Shown: positions 8,659-16,772, counted from the stretch's first letter. The stretch: 46,361 nucleotides of DNA from Geitlerinema sp. PCC 9228 (GCF_001870905.1 NZ_LNDC01000077.1:1-46361), one strand, 5' to 3'. The notes: generated by a model from the letters alone, not told the origin. Program-made: numbers and translations.

Positions 8659-8685
8659 ACTATACCACAGAACAGAAATTCTGTT
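8659..8685 (-). promoter_or_regulatory. Candidate promoter -10 and 15-base palindrome before the riboswitch
   Basis: Just upstream of the riboswitch, on the reverse strand, TATAGT (8664-8659) could be a -10 box. AACAGAAATTCTGTT (8671-8685), a perfect palindrome around a central A, occupies the spacer region. The matching -35 (CAAACA) is poor. This could be an activator or repressor site for the cobalt operon. No regulator can be named. Confidence 0.35.
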
Positions 8686-8759
8686 TGCCCCCTCCCACGT
8701 AAAGATATATTACTCTATTTTTTAATATTGTATTTTCTCCCACACTCGATACGCTCCCT

Positions 8760-9476
8760 TCACCCGTGCCAAACGGCTTTCAACGCAAACTTGGGCAAAG
8801 CCAGCATCCGCTTCCAACGCCAGGGTTCCCGATACAGACGATATGCCCACTCTAAATGATTGTCGCGCAGCCAAGCAGGAGCGCGTTCTTTTACTCCTGC
8901 CCAAATATCAAAACTACCGCCAACCCCGATCCAAATGGCTTCTGGCAGCAAATGGCGGTATTGGGCAATCCAAAATTCCTGTCGGGGAACTCCCAACCCT
9001 ACCAAGACCAATTGCGGTTGTTGCTGTAGCAAGGTTTGGCAAAATCGATCCATATCCTTTCTCCCTAGATAGCCGTGTTGGCAGCCAGCAATTTGAATTT
9101 GAGGAAAACGAGTTTGTAAGTTTTTGGCGGCGATATCGGCAACTCCTGGTTGACCGCCGAACAAAAACGCTCTATATTGTTGTTGCAATAATGCTTCTGC
9201 TAGGTCGATGCCGGGATAGCGTTGCACTTGCTTCCCTTTCCAGCGCAAGTATAAAACCACGCCAGCCCCGTCGGGAATTACCAAATCGGCAGCTTTGATG
9301 ATATCTGCCAGTTTGGCGTTGGATTCTGCTTGCATACTCATTTCGGCGTTGAGGGTGACAATATGCCCTCCTTGCCCTTGGTAAATGCGATCGCGGATCC
9401 AAGCTAAATAATCTTTAGCCAGATGTACGGGATATCCCAAAACTGTTTGTTTTTCCAGTACCTGCGACATAGCCAT
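8760..9476 (-). CDS. WecG/TagA/CpsF-family glycosyltransferase
   Basis: A 238-residue GT26-type enzyme that transfers N-acetylmannosamine(uronic acid) or a related sugar to a lipid-linked acceptor in cell-surface polysaccharide synthesis. Visible family motifs: TVLGYPVHL, HIVTLNAEM, LVIPDGAGVVLYLR (containing the conserved Asp), FLFGGQPGVADIAA, LVLVGLGVPRQEFWI, and IWIGVGGSFDIWAG near the C-terminal EWAYRLYREPWRWKR. The length is normal. Three starts are possible: GTG 9488, which has an AAAGGG-like SD, ATG 9476 and ATG 9470. I chose 9476 because homologues begin close to the TVLGYP motif. It stands alone between the cobalt operon leader and a divergent GH15 gene. Confidence 0.85.
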   Translation of the reverse strand: MAMSQVLEKQTVLGYPVHLAKDYLAWIRDRIYQGQGGHIVTLNAEMSMQAESNAKLADIIKAADLVIPDGAGVVLYLRWKGKQVQRYPGIDLAEALLQQQYRAFLFGGQPGVADIAAKNLQTRFPQIQIAGCQHGYLGRKDMDRFCQTLLQQQPQLVLVGLGVPRQEFWIAQYRHLLPEAIWIGVGGSFDIWAGVKERAPAWLRDNHLEWAYRLYREPWRWKRMLALPKFALKAVWHG

Positions 9477-9886
9477 CCAGCCAAGCACGGTTTCCCTTTC
9501 TTATTATTCATGAAAATTGCTGAAAGACAAGTAGGAAAGTAGCCAATCGACAAAATAGACCCATCAATGGGGCGAGGGGTTGCAAACGGCAGCGTTTGCG
9601 ATCGCCCTATCAAAAATTTCTCAATTTGAGAGCTTTCCCATAGGGATCCTATCAGAATCAATTCTATATTTTTCTCGTATGTTCCCATGTTTCCACGAAC
9701 CCACCTGGTGGTACAACTGGAAATATGCTATTGTTAAATGAAATTTAACTTCCTACCTCATGTGCCAGTACGCCATTCCATTTGAGACTTCGGATTGTAC
9801 CGAAACTTTGGCAATCAAAATCCAACTATTGTTTACCGATCTACAACTGGGTTGCATTCGTATAAAAGGTATTATAATCTCGTCCC
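9477..9886. other. Divergent intergenic region with an inverted repeat
   Basis: About 400 bases between divergent genes, with no convincing coding sequence. GTTAAAT (9733-9739) and ATTTAAC (9743-9749) form a perfect 7-base inverted repeat with a 3-base gap. TATAAT at 9873-9878 lies only 8 bases before the next ATG, so it would give an almost leaderless transcript if used. Otherwise nothing recognisable. Confidence 0.4.
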
Positions 9887-12800
9887 ATGCCTATCAGTGC
9901 TCAACAAAGAAAAGTCAAGCTGGAACGTTACTACAACCTAATCCAGCAAACCATCCTTTCCCGCCAAAGTCCTCTCACGGGTTTGCTGCCCGCCAGTACC
10001 GCCATTAACAGCCACGGCGACTATACAGACGCTTGGGTGCGGGATAATGTCTACAGCATTCTGTGCGTGTGGGGATTGGCGCTGGCTTACCGCAAAATCG
10101 ATGAAAATCAAGGCAGAACCTCCGAACTGGAACACAGTACGATTAAATTGATGCGGGGGTTGCTGTTTGCCATGATGCGGCAAGCCGATAAAGTGGAACA
10201 GTTCAAGCAAAATCAATCGCCCCCCTATTCGCTACACGCCAAATACGATACCGATACGGGAGATACGGCGGTTGGCGACGATGAGTGGGGGCATTTGCAA
10301 CTGGATGCTACGTCTATCTTTTTGTTAATGTTAGCGCAAATGACGGCATCGGGGTTGCAAATTGTTTATACCATCGATGAGGTGAATTTTATTCAAAATC
10401 TGGTGTATTATATTGGGCGTACTTATAGAACACCGGATTATGGTATTTGGGAGCGGGGAAATAAAATTAATAAGGGCAATGCGGAGTTAAATGCTTCTTC
10501 GGTGGGGATGGCCAAAGCTGCTTTGGAAGCGTTAAATGGGTTAAATTTATTTGGGGTTCGCGGCGGTCAGGCGTCTGTGATTCATGTTTTGCCCGATGAA
10601 ATTGCCCGCGCCCGGATTACGCTGGAATCGCTGCTACCACGGGAGTCTAGTTCAAAAGAAACTGATGCGGCGTTGTTGAGTATTATTGGTTTTCCGGCGT
10701 TTGCTGTGGAAAATGTGGATTTGGTGAGACGCACGCGGGATAAAATTATTGATAAGCTGGAAGGGAATTATGGCTGCAAGCGTTTTTTGCGCGACGGACA
10801 CCAAACGGTTTTGGAAGATACCGATCGCTTGCATTACGAACCTTGGGAGTTACAGGAATTTGAACATATTGAATGCGAATGGCCGTTATTTTTTACTTAT
10901 TTGGCTTTGGATGGCCTTTGCCGTCGGGATACGGAACAAACGGAGAACTACCTGCAGAAATTATCGGGTTTGCTGGTAGAAAAGGACGGTCAAAAATTAT
11001 TGCCGGAGTTGTACTACGTACCGACGGTGAATATTGAGGCAGAACGACAAAATCCCCACAGCCAGCAGCGTTTGCCCAATGAAAATGTGCCGTTGATTTG
11101 GGCGCAAAGTTTGTATTGGTTGGTGCAACTGTTGCAGGAACGGTTGCTGGAGGTGGGGGATATTGACCCATTAGGAAGATACCAGCGTTTGGGTAGCGAT
11201 CGCCAGCCGGTGGTACAGGTAGCCTTGCTGGCGGAAGATAAAAATTTGCAAGCGGATTTGGCTGCTTACGGCGCGATCGCGCAAACCCCCCAAGAAGTGG
11301 AACCAATTCAAATTCGGCGATCGCGAGAATTAGCCGCTGCCTACACGCAAATTGGCCGCAACGATAAACTAGGATTGACCGGACGTCCCATTCGTCGCCT
11401 GCGCAGCTTGACAACTTCCCGCATTTTCCGCATTCGTGGCGAAACCATGGTGTTTTTGCCGTCATTTTTAGAAAAAGAAGAGTTCTATCTTACCTTTGAC
11501 TATCACTTTCTCGTCGCGCAAATTAAAAGCGAAATTGCCTACGTTCACCGCCATTGGAGCGAACTAGGGCGTCCAACTGTGGTTTTGTTGCTAACGCGCA
11601 AGATGCTAGAGTCAGGAAGAGAGGCGGTTTTAGCCTTAGCCCAAGAACTCCGTCAAGGAAATTGCGGGGATACCCCCGTTCATTTGGGACGTTTGCAACA
11701 ACTTATCCTTACTTCTGGGGAAGAACGATTTGAAGAACTGCACGAGTTTGCTTTTCCCCAACCATCGATTCAGGAAGCGCCTTCCAGCCAGTATTACCTT
11801 CTGTTTGACCCCACCCAAACCAAGCCCTTGCCAAAAACCCAAGAATTTAGCTTGGAGTGCGAAACCGATATTTACTGCTTGTTAGAGCGATTGCGGCAAT
11901 CGGCAAACTTGTACGAACAAGTGCAGATTTTGCAGGCGATGGCGCGTTTGCAGGGGTTGCAGTTTGATACTGGTATGGGTGGACCCCAAGTACCGGTGAC
12001 GGTGGCAGATTTGCTGGAGGAAATTTATTTTAAAGCCGGTCAGGGAGTTCCCCGAACCAGCGATTTTCCCGCTTCTAGTCTGCCATTTGCCCCCTACTGG
12101 GCGGTGGTTCGTTATGCAGCAGGCTTGTTAAAGAAAGTGGATATTAGTTTATCCGATGCCGTAACCGATATTTTAGTGCGTCAGAAACAGATTGCGGTGG
12201 GGAAAGCTTACAGCGATCGCTCTTTGATTACCCGCCCGCGATCGCACCTGGAACTGTTGGAACTCATTTGCGAGTTGTGCAGCGAAGACGTACGCGATCG
12301 GGTTTTAACCCAAGAAATCTTAGTGTACCTAAGCGTATTGCTAAAATCAGACCCACAACTATTCGACGGCTTATTAACCTTGCGCGTCAGCTATTTAATT
12401 TTGCTATTAACCAGCGAATTGGCACAAGAAAATCAACTAACCCAAGATGAAGCCTACGAAGCCCTCATGGAAATCAGTCCATTTGAAATCAAAACCCGCT
12501 TGCGACAAGTCTTGGAAGGCTATGCCAGCATGAACCAATTGCTGAAAAAACAAGAATCTCTCCATCTCAACCAAAAATCCGCCGATATCGACTGGGTGAT
12601 TTTTCCCGAAGAAACCCCCCAAACTCCTCCCCAAGGGGGATGGTTGCGCCACCGAGAGTTGGAAGGCGCTGCCGGTAGGGTTCCAGAGGATTTTTATCCC
12701 CAGGTATGGTTGTTGATGAAACATTGCAAGGGATTGGTGATTGGCGATAAATTAGAACGACGCAACCGCATCGATAGCGCTACCATTCTCTCGGAAATGA

Positions 12801-13144
12801 CACCAGGGGAAAAGAATTTTGCCCTGCAAGTGGAACATTTGCTCAATAAAATTGTGGCACCGGCTTACCGTCAGGTTAACATTGAAGCTTTAATGGAGTT
12901 AGCCGCGATCGCGCAGCGCAATCCCCAACTACAGGTAGAAGAGTATCTAGTTCTAGATATCATTATCGGTCATGCGGTGCGTTTGGCGTGGTTGGAACGC
13001 TATCCGGAACGAGAATCTTGCTACGACAACGACAAATCGATGGCTTGGCGTTCTTTTTACGAAACCTCTCCCCACGTCTGCGCCAGCTACATTGCCAAAG
13101 CTTTCCAATTCCTCACCGAATTAGGCAAAACCACAGCTGCCTAA
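9887..13144 (+). CDS. GH15 / phosphorylase-kinase alpha-beta-like protein
   Basis: A 1085-residue protein of the glycoside hydrolase 15 superfamily, in the large branch related to the alpha/beta subunits of eukaryotic phosphorylase b kinase. The N-terminal (alpha/alpha)6-barrel signature is present: TGLLPASTAINSHGDYTDAW, then VRDNVYSILCVWGLALAY and DDEWGHLQLDATSIFLLM (about 125-150). Later come RDGHQTVLEDTDRLHYEPWE and ECEWPLFF. The C-terminal half resembles the regulatory part of the kinase subunits. Whether cyanobacterial members hydrolyse glucans or only bind them is unsettled. No signal peptide is visible, so it is probably cytoplasmic and linked to glycogen. Its last 53 codons are duplicated 2.55 kb downstream at 15540-15698, flanking an inserted ATPase-TOPRIM module, which suggests the present 3' end was supplied by the insert. 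Confidence 0.85.
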   Translation: MPISAQQRKVKLERYYNLIQQTILSRQSPLTGLLPASTAINSHGDYTDAWVRDNVYSILCVWGLALAYRKIDENQGRTSELEHSTIKLMRGLLFAMMRQADKVEQFKQNQSPPYSLHAKYDTDTGDTAVGDDEWGHLQLDATSIFLLMLAQMTASGLQIVYTIDEVNFIQNLVYYIGRTYRTPDYGIWERGNKINKGNAELNASSVGMAKAALEALNGLNLFGVRGGQASVIHVLPDEIARARITLESLLPRESSSKETDAALLSIIGFPAFAVENVDLVRRTRDKIIDKLEGNYGCKRFLRDGHQTVLEDTDRLHYEPWELQEFEHIECEWPLFFTYLALDGLCRRDTEQTENYLQKLSGLLVEKDGQKLLPELYYVPTVNIEAERQNPHSQQRLPNENVPLIWAQSLYWLVQLLQERLLEVGDIDPLGRYQRLGSDRQPVVQVALLAEDKNLQADLAAYGAIAQTPQEVEPIQIRRSRELAAAYTQIGRNDKLGLTGRPIRRLRSLTTSRIFRIRGETMVFLPSFLEKEEFYLTFDYHFLVAQIKSEIAYVHRHWSELGRPTVVLLLTRKMLESGREAVLALAQELRQGNCGDTPVHLGRLQQLILTSGEERFEELHEFAFPQPSIQEAPSSQYYLLFDPTQTKPLPKTQEFSLECETDIYCLLERLRQSANLYEQVQILQAMARLQGLQFDTGMGGPQVPVTVADLLEEIYFKAGQGVPRTSDFPASSLPFAPYWAVVRYAAGLLKKVDISLSDAVTDILVRQKQIAVGKAYSDRSLITRPRSHLELLELICELCSEDVRDRVLTQEILVYLSVLLKSDPQLFDGLLTLRVSYLILLLTSELAQENQLTQDEAYEALMEISPFEIKTRLRQVLEGYASMNQLLKKQESLHLNQKSADIDWVIFPEETPQTPPQGGWLRHRELEGAAGRVPEDFYPQVWLLMKHCKGLVIGDKLERRNRIDSATILSEMTPGEKNFALQVEHLLNKIVAPAYRQVNIEALMELAAIAQRNPQLQVEEYLVLDIIIGHAVRLAWLERYPERESCYDNDKSMAWRSFYETSPHVCASYIAKAFQFLTELGKTTAA

Positions 13145-13170
13145 CCGGGAATTACGGGAAACCAAAATTG
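12986..13170 (+). repeat. Direct repeat, left copy: 3' end of the GH15 gene plus downstream bases
   Basis: Matches 15540-15723. The 159 bases up to and including the stop codon align without gaps and differ at 5 bases in 4 codons (CCG/CCA, AAC/GAG, TCG/TCT, ATT/ATC). One single-base indel lies beyond the stop. Similarity ends sharply after GGGAAACCAAAATTG (13156-13170). This copy is the functional gene end. Confidence 0.9.
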
Positions 13171-13199
13171 CTGGTTCCATCACTAAGTCTGTTTGAATA

Positions 13200-13326
13200 A
13201 TACGAAATCCGATGTACATACACCCACAAAAATGTAGGGGTAGTGCCCTTCTACCCCTACAAAAGGAACCCCCAACAGGGGTTGCCCCTACAGAAAAATT
13301 GTGGTTTTGCGTCGCGGATTTGGTAT
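13200..13326. repeat. MITE-like element, family B, copy 1
   Basis: A 127-base element with inverted ends ATACGAAATCCG (13200-13211) and CGGATTTGGTAT (13315-13326), matching at 11 of 12 positions. Inside is a perfect 11-base stem, TGTAGGGGTAG (13233-13243) with CTACCCCTACA (13251-13261). Next to it is a second hairpin, AACCCC...GGGGTT, ending in CCCCTACAG. A related element lies at 39872-39991. No gene is present in it, or between it and 13538. Confidence 0.6.
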
Positions 13327-13538
13327 GAAACGTCAAACAATTGCTCTAGGGTGGGGATTGTCTGAACTCCGCCCTATTTTTTGTGGCTTTTATTATACTA
13401 TTTCTGAAAAACAATGAGTTTCTGGAATTCTCTAATTGCCCTGGTAGAGGGATTCGCGAAGTGCCTCTACGAAAATACACCGATTATTTATTACAAGCTT
13501 TTAAGAAAATGGTATAAGTGCAATTTCGTACAAGCCAC

Positions 13539-14189
13539 CTATAGATCGTACAATGTTCTGAACCAATTAACAAAAGATTGTGCCCGAGGATGGGTAGGAT
13601 CGAGGATTTTCTCCATCACAGCATTATGCAATTGTCTTCCTGGTGGATTTTGCCAAGCCAACCAAGTATAAATACATGCTTTTTCAAAGTGATTTTCTAT
13701 GAAACTAGCTCCTTTATTGGAAGCCTCTTGAGTCACGTCTCTGGCGTACTGCCAAAGGTATTCTTTGGTATTTGGAATTAGATATGTTAAAAAAGTTTCT
13801 AGCATTCCCTGGGTTTGGTTATCTGGCATTATCCAAACGCCAAATTTAATCCCAGAGTCTGTAGGGTGAATAAGTCCGGTTGCTGGTAATTTTTGAGGAA
13901 TATCGGGAATACTTGCTAAGCAAGCATTTCTCACACTTTGCCAACGTACATTTAAATCGTTATCGGCATCTACAATTAATCCCAATGAAGTTCGTCCAGA
14001 TGCTTTCAGTTCGGTGGAAATAAAAATTTCATCAATAAAGCGATCGCTACCATACGCTTCAATATCAACCACCGCTGTTTCTCTTGTATTTCCCCAAGCA
14101 ATTCCATTTGCTTCCATTAGTTCTGGTATCACCCTTTTATCCTGGTCGCCTTCAACAATTAACTTCTTAGGGTTATACCTGCCTGCCAT
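13539..14189 (-). CDS. TOPRIM-like DUF3226-type protein paired with an AAA ATPase
   Basis: A 216-residue protein. The N-terminus has KKLIVEGDQD with the TOPRIM-style Glu13, and SLGLIVDADND with Asp74, Asp76 and Asp78. Together these give the glutamate plus D-x-D metal site of TOPRIM nucleases and primases. The C-terminal half (KEYLWQYARDVTQEA, HFEKACIYTWLAWQNPPG) fits DUF3226-like proteins, which are commonly encoded beside SMC/OLD-type ATPases. Its ATG begins 2 bases after the ATPase stop, so the two are co-transcribed and probably form a complex. By analogy with OLD and with AriA-AriB (PARIS), a DNA- or tRNA-cutting effector controlled by the ATPase is plausible, but this is inference. The surrounding DNA looks AT-richer than its neighbours, and HIP1 sites are scarcer. 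Confidence 0.75.
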   Translation of the reverse strand: MAGRYNPKKLIVEGDQDKRVIPELMEANGIAWGNTRETAVVDIEAYGSDRFIDEIFISTELKASGRTSLGLIVDADNDLNVRWQSVRNACLASIPDIPQKLPATGLIHPTDSGIKFGVWIMPDNQTQGMLETFLTYLIPNTKEYLWQYARDVTQEASNKGASFIENHFEKACIYTWLAWQNPPGRQLHNAVMEKILDPTHPRAQSFVNWFRTLYDL

Positions 14190-14191
14190 TC

Positions 14192-15340
14192 TTAACGTAC
14201 CTCAATATCTCTTTGGGCAGCCATGACAATTTCGTCTTGATGAAAGGCGACACTCGTATGCTTCTCTGGTTCTATTCTTTGAATGGTAATTCCATCTTCT
14301 TCTATATCTTCTCGGTTAGCAAGAGTGGCTAAACTCATCCAACAATCGCTGCTATGTGTGGTTGCAAAAACCTGTACGTTTAATTTTTTTGCTACTTTCC
14401 AAATTAATGCCCACATATCCGACATTGTACTAAAATGCAGACCAGTATCAATTTCATCAACAATTAAAATACCATTGGATGCACCTACAGTTGCTAGTGC
14501 TAATCCTAGCATGCGCCATATGCCATTCCCCATACTACCAATAGGAATTCTCCGATTACTATCAGAGAGACTAACAAAGAATCCTCCCCTCGATCCTGAA
14601 ACTCGATCGGAACCTACTGAGGCAATACGCTCAATTTTGGGTTCAATAGTTTGAAGTGCTTCCTCTATTAAATTTTCTTCAGGTGTTAAAACAACTCGAT
14701 CGAATAGGTCCATTGTTTCTTTAACAGTCAGGGAAGAAGGAGTAACAAACTGAGTTTGGGTCTCAATTCTTTTCGATTGTGTCCTTGAAAGGAATTTTCT
14801 TTGCCTGTCACGAATGTATTTGTATGGATAAGACAATCCCCCATTCTCAGACAAAGGTGATTTCCAGATTTCTTCTTGTGTTCCAATTTCCCATTTAAGA
14901 ATAAATTCAAGTATATTAATATCATCTATACTGTTGAAATCGGAAGTTTCTCGATTGCCTTCAAATAATTGCAACTGGCTATAAGAATCGTCAGCATCAT
15001 CATGCACTTTTATAGATGCAGTAACTTTTTCTTCTGAGTGATTTCTGTTTATTCCTAATATTGAAAACTGACTACCGGGTTCAATTTTACGATCGTAGAA
15101 TAAATGACGTATATCAAACTCTGGTTCTTTCTCGCAATCTCCCCAAAAAAACTCACCTCGATTTCTTAGTATATCTATCAGAGGCTTGAGATGATTATGG
15201 GAACGTAGGAGTTGAACTGCTTCTAGTACAGAAGTTTTACCGCTATTATTTTTACCAACTAATAAATTGATTCTTCCCAACTCTGAAAGCTCAAAAGATT
15301 GGAATCCCCGGAAGTTTTCAATTTTTACTGTTTTTAGCAT
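14192..15340 (-). CDS. AAA/OLD-type ATPase (AAA_15/AAA_21 family)
   Basis: A 382-residue ABC-fold ATPase of the RecF/SMC/OLD kind. Residues: MLKTVKIENFRGFQSFEL start strand; Walker A GKNNSGKTS (29-37); a central insertion (about 60-235) with no recognised motif; an ABC-signature-like IPIGSMGNGIWRMLGLAL (265-282); Walker B ILIVDEIDTGLH (291-302, Asp295-Glu296); and H-loop FATTHS (His329). It lacks the C-terminal TOPRIM found in single-chain OLD proteins; that function is in the following gene, 2 bases downstream. Such split ATPase-TOPRIM pairs are typical of defence modules (class 2 OLD/Gabija and PARIS are relatives in layout). The upstream 140 bases are AT-rich and could hold its promoter. 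A role in DNA metabolism rather than defence cannot be excluded. Confidence 0.85.
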   Translation of the reverse strand: MLKTVKIENFRGFQSFELSELGRINLLVGKNNSGKTSVLEAVQLLRSHNHLKPLIDILRNRGEFFWGDCEKEPEFDIRHLFYDRKIEPGSQFSILGINRNHSEEKVTASIKVHDDADDSYSQLQLFEGNRETSDFNSIDDINILEFILKWEIGTQEEIWKSPLSENGGLSYPYKYIRDRQRKFLSRTQSKRIETQTQFVTPSSLTVKETMDLFDRVVLTPEENLIEEALQTIEPKIERIASVGSDRVSGSRGGFFVSLSDSNRRIPIGSMGNGIWRMLGLALATVGASNGILIVDEIDTGLHFSTMSDMWALIWKVAKKLNVQVFATTHSSDCWMSLATLANREDIEEDGITIQRIEPEKHTSVAFHQDEIVMAAQRDIEVR

Positions 15341-15539
15341 AAAACCAAGCCTATATATCGAAATAATAGACCCATCCTAATTGTCTACTTAAAAAAAACT
15401 TGGTCACCGTTAGCAAAGTACATTACATTTGAATTCGCATCTATAGACAAAATCCAATTTAATGAAAATAGTAATACAAGACAATTAAACATGCAACCCA
15501 CTGTATCGAAACTTTATAAAATCTATTCAGAAGGTAGCA

Positions 15540-15698
15540 GCGTGGTTGGAACGCTATCCAGAACGAGAATCTTGCTACGACGAGGACAAATCTATGGCTT
15601 GGCGTTCTTTTTACGAAACCTCTCCCCACGTCTGCGCCAGCTACATCGCCAAAGCTTTCCAATTCCTCACCGAATTAGGCAAAACCACAGCTGCCTAA
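15540..15698 (+). pseudogene. Displaced 3' fragment of the GH15 gene
   Basis: An open fragment encoding 52 residues and a stop (AWLERYPERESCYDEDKSMA...GKTTAA). It equals residues 1034-1085 of the GH15 protein with a single change, Asn to Glu. Three of the four differing codons are synonymous. There is no start codon or upstream coding sequence. It sits directly before the hsp20 promoter region and is probably the original gene end, separated from its gene by the inserted module. It runs on to the shared 15-mer GGGAAACCAAAATTG at 15709-15723. Confidence 0.85.
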
Positions 15699-15742
15699 GG
15701 GAAATTACGGGAAACCAAAATTGTTTGTTCGGTTGCCTTCAA

Positions 15743-15758
15743 TGTCAGCTAGCTGACA
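15743..15758. promoter_or_regulatory. Perfect 16-base palindrome upstream of the first hsp20
   Basis: TGTCAGCTAGCTGACA reads the same on both strands and lies 72 bases before the hsp20 start. The second hsp20 copy has only the left half (TGTCAGCCACC), so the site is not conserved between the paralogues. It could be an operator specific to the first copy, or chance. Confidence 0.35.
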
Positions 15759-15805
15759 GTTTTGTACCGTAGAAAGTGAGGTCGAAAGGCGATAGGCTGT
15801 AGCGT

Positions 15806-15829
15806 TCTGACCCAAGGAGGTGAGACTCT
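15806..15829 (+). promoter_or_regulatory. Candidate RNA thermometer / SD-masking hairpin of hsp20 copy 1
   Basis: TCT-G-ACC (15806-15812) can pair with GGT-G-AGA (15819-15825) around the loop CAAGGA, leaving a 1x1 G-G mismatch. The hairpin covers the strong Shine-Dalgarno AAGGAGGTGA that ends just before the ATG at 15830. A short, imperfect SD-pairing hairpin is the design described for the Synechocystis hsp17 thermometer. The second hsp20 keeps both stems and changes only the mismatch and loop. Confidence 0.6.
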
Positions 15830-16273
15830 ATGGCTATCGTTCGTTGGAACCCTGCCACCGAAATCGAACCCTTACGCCGTCAAATGGATCGCCTGTTTGA
15901 CGAAATTACGGGGTACGATCGCGGTTTAACTTCCACCCAAACCCCGTGGCAACCAGCGATCGAACTACGGGATAACGGGGATGCCCTCCACCTCCGCGCT
16001 GCAATGCCTGGCATGAAAGCCCAAGACCTCGATGTTAACGTCAGCCGGAACGCCGTCACCATTCGTGGCGAACATCGTCAGGAAGAAGAAAACCAAGACA
16101 AGGGCTTCTTCCGTTCCGAGTTCCAATACGGCAAATTTGAGCGGGTGGTAGACCTGCCGATTGCTGTCAACAACGAACAAGCGGAAGGCAAGTTTGAAAA
16201 CGGGATTTTAAACCTGTACTTGCCCAAGCTAGAACAAGAGAAAAACAGTTCCGTGCGCGTTAACATCAGCTAA
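15830..16273 (+). CDS. hspA: Small heat-shock protein Hsp20 (HspA/Hsp17 type), copy 1
   Basis: A 147-residue alpha-crystallin-domain chaperone that binds unfolding proteins and protects membranes in heat or light stress. The N-terminal arm is MAIVRWNPATEIEPLRRQMD. The alpha-crystallin domain runs about 42-140 (PAIELRDNGDALHLRAAMPG, VTIRGEH, FQYGKFERVVDLP, NGILNLYLPK), and the tail ends with the V-R-V-N-I form of the I-x-I anchor. The start is fixed by AAGGAGGTGA five bases upstream. A paralogue of equal length lies at 17406. Expression is probably controlled by the leader hairpin, and an intrinsic terminator follows at 16354. Confidence 0.95.
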   Translation: MAIVRWNPATEIEPLRRQMDRLFDEITGYDRGLTSTQTPWQPAIELRDNGDALHLRAAMPGMKAQDLDVNVSRNAVTIRGEHRQEEENQDKGFFRSEFQYGKFERVVDLPIAVNNEQAEGKFENGILNLYLPKLEQEKNSSVRVNIS

Positions 16274-16353
16274 GGTGTCTCCGGTTCGTAGCCACCGAAC
16301 ACCTTCTCTTGTAACCAAATAAAAGCATCCCCGAAACTTTCACCCCCATTTCG

Positions 16354-16388
16354 CCCAAGCCAACCTCCCTTGGCTTGGGTAAGTTTTT
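16354..16388 (+). terminator. Intrinsic terminator of hsp20 copy 1
   Basis: Perfect 10-base stem CCCAAGCCAA (16354-16363) and TTGGCTTGGG (16370-16379) with a six-base loop, followed by TAAGTTTTT. The same CCCAAGC/GCTTGGG stem terminates the second hsp20, so the terminator was part of the duplicated unit. Confidence 0.85.
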
Positions 16389-16445
16389 AGTCATTTTGAA
16401 AAACCAAAAATTAAACCAACGGCAAAATCACATTGCTGGAACCAC

Positions 16446-16772
16446 TTACCGGCGATATCTCGCACTACCAAAACCCAGAATTGGATAAAAAATGAATGGT
16501 AGAAACAAAAGTCCCAAACCATAGCCAGCACCTTTTCCAAATTTGCTAGCAATATCAAAAGGAACTACAATGAGGATGAGATTCACCAATGGAATAAAGC
16601 TTAAAATTAGCCACCAACCTGGTCTGCCAGCTACTTTTAACATGACGTACACATTATAAAAGGGGATGATAACAGCCCATCCCGGTCGCCCAGCTTTTTC
16701 AAAAACCATCCAATTGCCAGCGATGGCAACAATAACTACTGCTAACTGTAATAAAAAAACAAATGTATCCAT
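16446..16772 (-). CDS. Small membrane protein, DUF5684-like
   Basis: A 108-residue protein made of about three to four hydrophobic segments (FVFLLQLAVVIVAIAGNW, then LILSFIPLVNLILIVVPF, GLGLLFLPFIFYPILGFG). It has the family-typical repeated element GRPGWAVIIPFYNVYVMLKV and GRPGWWLI. These small proteins are widespread, sometimes fused to signal peptidase-like domains, and have no established function. A GGAG SD lies upstream of the ATG at 16772. It lies antisense between the two hsp20 copies, so it either entered after their duplication or was part of the duplicated unit and was lost from one side. Confidence 0.75.
   Translation of the reverse strand: MDTFVFLLQLAVVIVAIAGNWMVFEKAGRPGWAVIIPFYNVYVMLKVAGRPGWWLILSFIPLVNLILIVVPFDIASKFGKGAGYGLGLLFLPFIFYPILGFGSARYRR

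Larger units (their letters stand above)
13171..15539. mobile_element. Putative insertion carrying an ATPase-TOPRIM gene pair, bounded by 185-base direct repeats
   Basis: This 2.37-kb segment lies between two copies of the 3' end of the GH15 gene (12986-13170 and 15540-15723). It carries a MITE-like repeat at its left end and two reverse-strand genes for a TOPRIM-like protein and an AAA ATPase. No integrase, transposase or tRNA is present, so the means of insertion is unknown. The second repeat copy lies next to hsp20, as expected for the original gene end. Homologous recombination, an integration that restores the target gene end, or a local duplication could each give this structure. Confidence 0.6.

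Noticed and set aside
15491-15772. 93-codon forward frame over the displaced GH15 end
   Set aside because: It is an out-of-frame reading of the GH15 fragment; the same peptide appears out of frame at 12988 in the intact gene.
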